This document shows, piece by piece, positions 52,775 through 61,953 of a stretch of 64,000 nucleotides of DNA. The notes beneath the pieces are model-generated. The model worked only from the letters and a program-made list of their open reading frames with translations. It was not told where the DNA came from and searched no databases. Each line of letters begins with the position of its first letter. The stretch's first letter is position 1. The position numbers were made by a program, and so were the translations under genes. The stretch is taken from assembly GCA_932521035.1 (NCBI GenBank), contig OW051493.1, forward strand, positions 3,906,001 through 3,970,000, in the 5' to 3' direction. The stretch comes from Oscheius dolichura. Taxonomy: Eukaryota; Nematoda; Chromadorea; Rhabditida; Rhabditidae.

Positions 52775-55143
52775 ATGGAGACGGACGACCTCATCTTCCG
52801 CTATATTCCCCCCAACTACAGGGCAGGATGCGTCCTCATCGGCGGTCTCCTCTCAATGCTCTCCTTTGGCAATGTGTACACCTTTGGTTAGTCTTTATTT
52901 TAAAAAAAGGGGGAAATCTCTATAGGTAACATGTTGCCCTACATGGTGTCGTATTTCCGATGGAAGGTCAACCCCAACATGACCTCCGGCTCGATGATCT
53001 GGCTCCAGACCTTGATGAGTAAGTGTTTATCTCTTTTATTTTGAGCCGTTTTGTTACTATAAAGGGAGGGGAGAGTCCGGAGGGGAGCAGTAGTTCCTCG
53101 TCCCTGGTCCCCCTACAGAAGCTCGTCTCGTCCCGTGTCAGGCGGGCGTCATCCCGTCGTTGATCGAGTCCCTTTGAGCCAATTGTGACAGTCTCGCCCG
53201 TTGAATGAAACATCCATTTAGTACGCGTATTAGGCCTCCGTGCAAATAAGGAGCGACTCTACCTCCTTTCTTCGGGGAGGGCAGGGTCGGGGGAGCATCA
53301 GGTATTATCCGCCAGGGGACCACCAGATTGAATCGTTTGATATTCATTGACAGGGACACGGGAGGTTAATTGGCGTCTCCCCGTTTGGATTTCGTAAATG
53401 ATTCACACAGGGCCTCGTCCAATTTCATGGAACTATTTCAGGCGGGTTGCCGTTTGCCATGCTGGTGGGAGGACTGCTGGAGAGGAAGCTGGGCGGGAGG
53501 AAGGCGGCCATCGTCGGCAGCGTCATCTACACGTACGTCTTGTTTTTGACGGGGTTCAGCGGCTCGGGGAGTGTTCGTCAGGGAGATGGCAGAGCAAACA
53601 GCCTCGTCTACAGTAGGCACTCCCGCATCCTGCCGTCAAAAATGGCACACTGTTAATGCCGACAGCTGTCTCCATTGATGTCTTGTTTGCCCTCAGAAGG
53701 TGTCTCCTCCGGGGGAAGGGGCGAATATAGAAACAATTAATCAGGCAGAGTATGCCGGTTGATTACCGTCGTCGTGCGCCATTTAGAGGCTACCGAGCTC
53801 GTAAAACAGCGCATTTTGTGGGTGACAGCCAGGTGGCTCGTGTGCAACATGCTCTGACAACAATTACCCCGGGATTGACTGGATGATAGATATATGAGGG
53901 GAGATTTCAGGGGAGGAGTAGCATTGACATACTTCACCATACAACACTCATTTGTGGCCGTCCTCCTCTCCATGGGACTAGTGGCCAGTCTCGGCGGGAG
54001 CATCGCTTACAACTCCATCCTGACAACAGCCCAACGGGTACGTTTGAGTCACTTTCAAACAGTAAGATATTTAGTGGCTTCCTGACAGTGTAGGCCTGGC
54101 CAGTGGTCTGATAGTCGGAGGATACGGCTGTGGTGAGAGAATATCCTATCCAGAGACTCTTCCTGTTCAGGAGCTTTCATCCTCTCACCACTCCAGACGA
54201 TGTACATCAATCCCCTTGACTATCGTGTTAATGCCGAGGGATTCTTCACCCAGCAAGATCTTTTGGAGAGGGTGAGTCCTCTTCTCGAGATTGTCTATCC
54301 TCCCCCAGGTACCGCAAGTATTCCTCGTGATGGCTGTCCTCTTCGCCCTGCTCCAAACGGCCGGTCTCTTTCTACTCGCCTCTCCCACAGAAGAACTGCG
54401 CGTGGAGACGGACAATCTCATTGTCGACACCAGGGAGAAGTCTGTCGGCACCCAACTCAAGTCTCGCACTTTCACCCTCCTCTTCCTCAGCCTGATGTGT
54501 AACGCCCTCTGGGTACAGCTGGTCAGCGGACTATACAAAGTAAGGCACCCCTCTTACCAATAATTAGGATGATCCAGGCCTTCGGCCAGCAGTACATCGA
54601 GAGCGACCTTTTCCTCTCGTTCGTCGGGTCGATGGCCTCCATCGGAAATGCCATGAGTCGGATAGTATGGGGCGTCTTCGTGGACACCACCTCCTACCAG
54701 ACGTGTATGTCCATCGTGACGGTCATGGGCGCTGCGCTCATCTGGTGTCTCCCCCTTCTGGAACTCATCGGCACTGATCTCCTCTTCCTCGGCGCCGTCG
54801 TGGCGATGTTCACTTGTATCGGCGGAACCTATTCCCTCTTCCCCTACATCACCTATAAATGTTTCGGTAAAACGAACTTTGGCGTGGTGTACGGGGTGCT
54901 ACAATGTGCCTTGGTAAGTCCTTATCCGCCATCTTCCTCCTACTCCTGACATTTCAGTCAGTCGCGGGTATACTCGCCGGTCTCCTGTCCCAGTTTGCTC
55001 TCCCGGTAATCGGCTTCAACTACCTCTTCCTCCTAACAGGATTCTTCATGTTGGCGTCTTTCCTTATGACCACGGTACTCCATTGTACGGATATGGCCCC
55101 TCTGGAACAGTACTCGGCTCTGTCGGAGGAGGACGAAGAGTAA
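52775..55143 (+). CDS. MFS transporter, OFA/monocarboxylate-like
   Basis: This is a 12-segment major-facilitator protein. The start at 52775 (METDDLIFRYIPPNYRAG) leads to GGLLSMLSFGNVYTFGN and LPYMVSYFRWKV, which resemble the first segment and loop of oxalate/formate and monocarboxylate (SLC16) carriers. Other blocks are PFAMLVGGLLERKLGGRKA (the MFS loop 2-3 motif), LGGSIAYNSILTTAQR, LASGLIVGGYGCGAFILSP, a cytoplasmic central loop, SFVGSMASIGNAMSRIVWG, YSLFPYITYKCFGKTNFG, and a C-terminal acidic tail. Two introns are long (about 390-420 nt, near 53022-53440 and 53533-53910) and the rest about 36-41 nt. The stop at 55141-55143 is 104 bp from the convergent CYP4 copy C. The substrate is unknown. 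Confidence 0.85.
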
Positions 55144-55247
55144 TTCAAGAATCGTGTCTCAGGGTTCAATTCACTTGTTGTCTGTTGTGATGAATCTGCT
55201 TAACAATTAAGCTCGGGTACTCATAAAGTTTTATCATTTCTCTGTAC

Positions 55248-57012
55248 CTAAATGGCTGATCTTCTCTCTATTCTAACGGGGAAACCCCGCGACGGGCGGA
55301 GGATGATCTCCGGCATGGGCAGATTGTCCAGGTAGGCGACGGTCGTCGAGATTTTGAACTTACGGAAGAACCACGCCAGGACTGTCTTCTCCTCCATCAG
55401 AGCGAACTTCTGTCCTGAACAGCCTCTCAATTTTGGGTAATATATGGGCCCACCAATACAATTCCTGGGTCCCGCACTGAAGGGAATATAGGAATAGGGG
55501 TGCCGCTTGATCGAGTTCTCTTCCAGAAATCGGTCCGGATTGAACGTGACCGGGTCCTTGTGGACATGAACATTGGTGTGGATCAAATAGGGAGTAATCA
55601 TAATGGAACAGCCTTTAGGGACGACGAATCCGTCTGTAAAGAGTTGTTATTCTTCAAAAGGACACCAACCTATTTCTATGTCTTCCTCCACTTTCCTAGC
55701 GAAATTGGGGACAGATGGCCTGAGCCGGAGTCCCTCCTTGACGCACCTCTCCAAATATTTCAACTGTTTCAAGTCCTCGTCCGTGATGTCCCTGTCCGTG
55801 TCCCCGAACACGCTGTCCAGCTCCTGGTGTATCCTCCGCTGGCAGTCGGGGTTGTGAGCCAGACACCAGAGAGTCCAGCCCATGCTGGCCGAGGTGGTGT
55901 CGTGTCCCTCGAACATGAAGGTGTCCACCTCCTCCCGGATGTCCTCGTAGGACAGACTGCCGTCCCGGCTCAGCTCCACCAGCATGTCCAGGAAGGCCTT
56001 CTTTCCGCCCGTCTCCCCTTCCGCCTCGGCGAGTTTGTCGGAAATGACCGTCTTAGTGAAGTCGGTGACGACCTTCAGATGCTTTTCATAGGTGTGGCCG
56101 ACTCCGCTCAGCCACCTGAACCGGGTCAATTGGCAGACGAGGGACCGACCAGACCGGCTTCAGCCGGAGCCAGGGCATCCTCTGGTACTGGAAGGCCAGC
56201 TCGTTCATCCGCTGCACCGAGAACACGTACGGGTGGCTGTGATTCGTCTGGGCCGAGACCGTGCACCCCATGGCCGTTTCTGAGAATATCTTGATAATCC
56301 TTGGATCACACTAACCACAGATAATATCCAGGGCACATCTCTTGATCCACGGGAAGATGTCGAACTGTTCCCCGCTCACCGCAAACCTGTCGATCTGCTC
56401 CACGAAGATCTGAATCCCCTGTTTCTCTTCTCCTCCCCATCTCCCACCTTTGATTGGTAGTCGTGTACCGTCAGGAAGTCATTCAACACTTTAAAATGGA
56501 AGGACGGGGTCAGCATCTTCCTCCTCCTTTGCCACTTGGCTCCCGTAGAGATGAGCAGTCCCGTCCCTAGCCATGGCACCAAAATGTCGTACTCGTCTCC
56601 CTTTGTGATCAAGGTGTTGCTCTCTAACACTACCTGGAAGCCCCTCTTTCAATCAAAAGTCGAGGATTCTTGCTTTAGCAGCTTCTGGGCGAATGATGAT
56701 GACAATCGGCTTCGGGCCGATCCACACCTTGAGCATTCCATGACCCTGTTCCGAATAGTACAATCCCCATTCTCTCAACTGTTTGGTCAGGTCTAAAAGG
56801 TTTAATCGTTACTTTTCAGAAATAAACATGCCTGTCATGTTCCATTTGAATTGCCAAACGGTGCCAATAATAGGCAGAGAAAAGGGGCCCGGCAAAGGGT
56901 GAAGTGTTTTGATCAGTCTCCATCGGTTGTAGAGCAGGTCGTAAATGGACTTCCAATAAATGAAAAATATTACTATTGCAAAAGCGGCTACATAGAGACC
57001 CGTCGCAGCCAT
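55248..57012 (-). CDS. Cytochrome P450, CYP4 family, copy C
   Basis: This is a complete CYP4 gene with its start at 57012 and an N-terminal membrane anchor (AATGLYVAAFAIVIFFIYW). Hinge LPGPF, WLGTGLL, I-helix [10 protein letters not shown], ExxR in KEGLRLRP, FNPDRF and haem loop [10 protein letters not shown] followed by QKFA are all present. Seven introns of 36-43 nt are in the same positions as in copy B. The first two begin with GC instead of GT (after NMT and after PEAAK), while copy B has GT at both places. Positions 55728-56548 match copy B at about 99% by eye, introns included. The stop TAG is at 55248-55250. It is convergent with the MFS gene. Confidence 0.93.
55728..56548 (-). repeat. 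About 820-bp near-identical segment shared by CYP4 copies B and C
   Basis: This segment matches 2061-2881 with roughly ten differences seen by eye, across four exons and three introns. Both flanks of the gene diverge abruptly. The same core, in part, is also shared with copy A on the opposite strand (about 380-1015). Confidence 0.85.
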
Positions 57013-57724
57013 TCTAAAATGGGGAGGTTAGAATCATTAATCTTGAAGGAACTGGCAAACACATGGTACTAGATTGGGGTCAGCTTATCGTCTCCCCTCT
57101 ATTGAAATCAAAAAGTGAAGATAAACGGGATCAGTTCAAGAAAAAGCGACAATTCTAGAGATAAACATCGTCTGGCACGTACTTCACTTGATATTTGTGT
57201 AATAGCAAAAGATTTGATTCGAAATTTGTAAGATACATCTGTTTACCGTGAATGTTTTATAAAACTGAAACATCATTTTCAGTTAGGTTCAGAAGAGTTG
57301 TGGTGTTGTATAAGTACAGCCTATTTATTGTCCTTTTTGAATGCACAAAGAGAGAAGGGATTATGGAGTAAACAGTTGCTGCTAGGGAAACTATTGCGAA
57401 CACTGGGTGGCTTCGTTATCAGCTGAGACTGAAAGGCAGATAAAACTTTTTTTTTGAGTAGTACCAAATAGAGTAAAAGCTGATTGGTCAGCATTGGTGA
57501 AGAAATATCTGGAAGGAATCACAGTCTTGGAGCCAAGGTAGTCGAGAAACGTTACGGCGGTTCGACCTAGCTGACGTGTCTCTTCTCCTCGCTGGCTCTC
57601 ATCTCCGTTATCCTCTATACCAAAAGATGGCCGGGGCCCGCTTCTCGGGTCCCTCCTTTTCCGCTTAATTGTACTTTGGTTCAATTCTATCCTACAACTT
57701 GATAACTTTCCGCTTGACGTATAG
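57013..57724. other. Divergent region between CYP4 copy C and the SLC26-like locus
   Basis: About 0.7 kb. It should contain the copy C promoter and the 5' exon(s) of the SLC26-like gene. I could not identify a start exon with confidence. Confidence 0.4.
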
Positions 57725-58998
57725 GGTCATGAACTGCTCGCGTATGACTGGACCCATTCCTTCTTCGACGACCTCTCCGGAGGTCTGAAGATAGCCGTCT
57801 TCTCCGCCACCCAGGGAATCGCCCTGGCTGGTATCACCGGGGTGCCTCCTGTCTGCGGCCTCTACACGGCCATCTTCCCCTCCTTTCTCTATATTTTCTT
57901 CGGTACATCCAAACACAACGCCCTAGGTGAGGTTTCCTTCTTCCTATGGGCATCCCCCAGGTGGATTCGCCGTCCTCTCTCTCATGACCCATGCCGCCAT
58001 CGACAATGTCATTAACTATAACGGGTCGTTGACCTATGCCAACCACACGACCACGGAGGCACCCGAGGACTACTCCGACATGCTCAACGGAACCTTTCTC
58101 AAGTACCGTATCCCCGAGTAGAGCAATAGATTTGAAACAGTGACTCGACTATCCTGGATGACCTGAGGGCGGGCGACTGGAGGGCCGACGTGATTACGAA
58201 CCCTATCAAGAAGATCCACGTGGCAACCACCATCGTCTTCCTGGCCGGTATAATTCAGCTGTTGATGGCTGTATTTCGACTTCAGTCGCTGACTTCCCTC
58301 TTCTCCGAGCAGGTGAGGTCTTTTCCTTCTAAACCTTCTTATTGATAGGTCATGTCTGGATTCGTTGTCGGCGGCGGCATTCACGTCTTTTTCGCCCAGA
58401 TTGGAGAGATTCTTGGCATCGATCTACCCAGGCGATCTGGCCCTGGGTATCTCTACTATGTGAGCCAGTCGTCTGCCCCTCAAATAGATACAACTCAGAG
58501 GATAATTGATCTCTGGGAAAATCTCGACAAAATCCGCTACCCGACATTGACCATCTCCCTCTTCTCGATCGTCTTCCTCATCGTGGGCAAGGAGTTTCTC
58601 TCTCCCTGGCTCAGCACGGCCTTCCACTTTCCAGTCCCCTTCGAACTCGTCCTGGTCAGCCTCATTTTCGTCCTCTCTCAAATTCTAACAGGCAGTAGTG
58701 GGCCAGATGAATGCCGCTGAGACGGACGACGTCTTCGAGAACGTCTGTTTATACTGTATCCGACTGTAAGGAAGAGCCTTCAGAAACTGAGAGTAGCCCG
58801 TCGCCGGTGGAAACGCGACGGACGGAACGAGGGCCGTTGTTCGCTGGTGATAGACTGTGGGGGATTCCCCTACGTGGACTACCTTGGCCTGAACACGTTC
58901 TATATGTCAAGAAAAAAGACGACATTGAAGGTCTAACGATTTAGCAGCTGGCCGAATTTACTGACATTTTTTTCTTCTTGGCCTCTCAAAAATTATCT
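57725..58998 (+). CDS. SLC26/SulP anion transporter, internally deleted, ends unresolved
   Basis: This locus is related to SLC26 sulfate/anion exchangers. From the acceptor at 57725 it reads HSFFDDLSGGLKIAVFSATQ and GVPPVCGLYTAIFPSFLYIF, the SulP N-terminal signature. It continues through FAVLSLMTHAAI, a glycosylation-rich loop, and FVVGGGIHVFFAQIGEILGI to HFPVPFELVL. A 37-nt intron then joins directly to VVGQMNAAETDDVFEN, which matches the linker just before the STAS domain. STAS sequence follows (LVIDCGGFPYVDYLGLNT) and then the frame is lost near a 17-C run. The membrane segments normally between PFELV and the STAS linker (about 200 residues) are missing. No start exon or complete STAS was found. 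A decaying pseudogene or a reduced paralogue are both possible. Confidence 0.75.
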
Positions 58999-59289
58999 GT
59001 GAGTGCCCCCCCCCCCCCCCCCACCACTAAAATTTGTTCTCGGCGTGTTCTGGCTATTATCTTTTCGGTTTAGTAATATTGACGTCGGGAGGATGTTCAG
59101 CCCAATTTTTCTTTTCGCACTTTCTCCACGTTTTTTTTCGATTATGAAGGTTTACACTTGAGTAAAAATCTGCACCCACCTAATGAGTGTCTTGTGCGGA
59201 ACAAACTTTTGGACCGTAAAACGCTGCACCTCTCATATTCTTTTCTTTCAATTCAATTTTATTATAGCCTATTTATTATTCTGCTTTAG
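58999..59289. other. Boundary between the GC-rich SLC26-like locus and AT-rich MRPS22
   Basis: About 290 bp containing the 17-nt C run just after a GTGAGT donor-like site. Composition changes sharply to AT-rich. No exon could be confirmed. Confidence 0.45.
59006..59022 (+). repeat. Poly-C tract, 17 nt (poly-G on the minus strand)
   Basis: An uninterrupted run of 17 C residues 7 nt after the last readable SLC26-like codon. It also marks the point where GC-rich sequence gives way to AT-rich sequence. Confidence 0.9.
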
Positions 59290-60907
59290 ATGAGTAAAAT
59301 ATTATATTTGCACATTCTAAAGCGATTGTCTCTTCCGTGCAGCTCTAGGCAGTATTCTGCATGGATCAACGCGGCTAGGTAACTGTCGTTTTTTCAAATT
59401 ATAATAAGCGCTTTTAGAAGCGATGCAGATAAAACTCTATCACGGCGATTTGATGTTGAGAGGCTTTTCATTGATCCTAATGTTCAATCACTAATGTATG
59501 ATCTTACGGGTTTAGATGTAGAATCAAAAGTAGGTTTTGCTTAAACCTGTTATTTGCTCTTCGTTCAGATATTCAAACAGCGTAGAGCAACTATTGCTCA
59601 GAGATCTCATTTTGCGCTGATGACAGATGAAAGGCTAGAGCAGGTGATCTTTTAGTTTTTACGGTTTTACTTTGTCTTTCTTACAGACGATGGACAAGAT
59701 GAGAGAAGAAGCTATTCATTTTCTACACTTTGTCCCTGTTAAAGAACCTAGATCGTCTGAAGTCACTGTTCTTTCTAAAGACGATGAAATAGCGCAGTTT
59801 GACACTAGTAAATTTGTATTTACGGATATAACTTTTGACGCTACAGATCAGGTATGTTTATTTTGACACTTTTTGCTTTCTGTTTTACTTTTCAAATTCT
59901 AGGATCGTACCGTTGTTGTTCGCGAAGTGGATGGAACGCTTCGAACAGCCACAGTAGAGGAACATGATCGAATGAATAGAACTTATTACCCAAAGGATAA
60001 TCGTCCAATTGTCCCACCGCAAGTCTTTGAAGACCCTTGGTTACAGGTACACTTTGTTTCTATTTATGATTACTTTTTAGAACGCTTTAAATAGAAACGA
60101 ACATGAATTTGTATTAGACTGGGCTTGTTATTTTTATGAACCTGACGATCCAGCCTTTGTAAAGGTTTTTATAAACTAGATTTCTTTAATCTCTTCTTTT
60201 AAGTTGTCACGTTCCATTTTTGACTCCGTCGTCGCTGACGGAAAGTTTGATGTAATTCACTCTACAAGACATTTTGGTCCATTTGTATTTTATCTGGCTT
60301 TGAACGGTAATATTCCACCCCTCCTTAATCATTTCGGTGGAGAAGGAAAGTAAGTTCCCTCCTAGTTATTGTTCATGCACCATGTTTCTTCAGAATTCGC
60401 GAATGCGCTAAATTAATAAGGCTGCAAAAAACTCTCCATCCGGATTGGCGGGTATCGATTGGAAGTGGTGATTCTGATGAAAAAATTGTAAACGACTTCA
60501 TGAAACAGGTAGCTTAATATCTTTCTGTTATACTATTTTCTAAGAATGCACGATTCCAAAATCAGCTCCAAGATTTGAAAAGGTTTTTGAAAGATGGAAC
60601 CCTCAGAAGTGATACTGGTAATCGAAGAAGATCAGATATTGTGTTTGGCACGGAAGACAGAAAAACTACAAGAAAAACAGCGATCAATATGAAAAATGTT
60701 GGCACCAATAAAGGACCTCTAGGTGATATGAGTGTTGAGTATTCTGTCAAAGTAAGTGAATTTTTATGTTGTTCTACAGCTAGTGTGCAGATTGCAACTG
60801 GAGATGTTGAGGAAGAGCATAACAATCCAGACAGTAAAGGACGGAAAAACTACAAACAAGGCCGCAATTTTAATAAAAATAGATCTGATCCAGATAAACA
60901 ACAATGA
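59290..60907 (+). CDS. MRPS22: Mitochondrial small ribosomal subunit protein mS22
   Basis: This is a metazoan-specific protein of the mitochondrial 28S ribosomal subunit. The ATG at 59290 gives a basic, hydroxylated presequence (KILYLHILKRLSLPCSSRQY) fitting mitochondrial import. The body matches MRPS22: RLFIDPNVQSLMYDLTGLD, HFALMTDERLEQTMDK, FDTSKFVFTDITF, RTVVVREVDGTLRTATVEEH, YYPKDNRPIVPP and FVLDWACYFYEPDDPAF. It continues RSTRHFGPFVFYLALNGNIP-like sequence. Introns of about 36-60 nt are in phase. After the conserved part a hydrophilic, basic tail of roughly 90 residues follows (NRRRSDIVFGTEDRKTTRK...), ending SDPDKQQ, which the vertebrate protein lacks. MPHOSPH6 starts 168 bp downstream on the same strand. 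Confidence 0.92.
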
Positions 60908-61075
60908 GATCTCTTCATTATTAGTCATCATAGGATATTCTAAAGCTTGTTATTGTTAAAAATGAATTGTTCGATCTTATTTATTTATTTACTTATGAGC
61001 ACTTCGTTAACCGATTATTATTTTCCAACTTCTGTTGATCTCCAATTTTTATGTCTATATCTAAAATTAAGCATC

Positions 61076-61809
61076 ATGATAAAGGCTACACAAAATTTAT
61101 CTTCTGGAGTACTTCAAATGAAGGTTTTTTTGTTTTGTTTTACCATATCAAAATAGTTTCAGTTTATGACCAAAACTAGAAAAAAACTTGAAGAACATGC
61201 GGATAAGCGAAGAATTCAACAGTTGAAAAAAGAGTTCATTACAGATGTAAAAGAGGAACAAGGAGAGACTTCAAAAAAGTAGGTTGTTTTTTTGGAAATA
61301 TTTCCATGTTATTCTATTTTGTGATTGCATATTTTAGAAGAAATATTGAAACCTGCAAAGATCTCACAGCTTTAGAGGATTTAGCATTTGGACGGATGTC
61401 ATTCAAAGGTTGTAATCCAGAAGTTGAAGTAAGTCCTAAAATTCAAATCGCTTAACCAATTTTTTTTTTCAGAAATTCATGTCCTATTATGAACGGAAAC
61501 GTAGAGGAGAACCGTCTGATGACGAACTCGAAGATGACGAGACTGACGTTTCTGACGTTAAAATGGCACAAACACTTTCAGGAGCTGCCTCTTCTATAGC
61601 AAATAAGTTCAAAGGAAAAAGACCGAACAATCGAAAAGTATGTTAACTGTCTGTTTCCTACAAAACATATTTAGGAACCAAATGGCGGAAACCAAGAAAC
61701 ATCATCTGATCGTATTAACTTTGATGCGTCTACAATTAGGAAAAGAAAATCCGGCCCCGATGACTTTAGTCATCATCCACCCAAGTTTATGAAACCCTCA
61801 TATTATTAG
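61076..61809 (+). CDS. MPHOSPH6: M-phase phosphoprotein 6 (nuclear exosome cofactor)
   Basis: MPP6 links the RNA exosome to MTR4 and helps process 5.8S rRNA. The start at 61076 encodes NLSSGVLQMKFM, the conserved N-terminal exosome-binding motif. The hallmark AFGRMSFKGCNPEVEKFM comes near the middle, then an acidic stretch and DVSDVKMAQTL...IANKFKGKRP, matching the family's C-terminal region. The last exon encodes a basic tail with TIRKRKSG, a likely nuclear signal, ending KPSYY. Four introns of about 39-60 nt fit in phase. It lies 168 bp behind MRPS22 and converges on the DOMON gene, 144 bp between stops. Confidence 0.93.
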
Positions 61810-61953
61810 ATTAGTATTGTTGATTGTTTTGATAAATTTATTATTTTTATTTATCTGAATCACAAGTTTGAAAATGAGCAGAGTACTCGTGTTGAGCGAA
61901 GAGATTAGCCGCAGCACTTGCGGCCTGGAATGTTATTTAGATCATTGGGGTAT

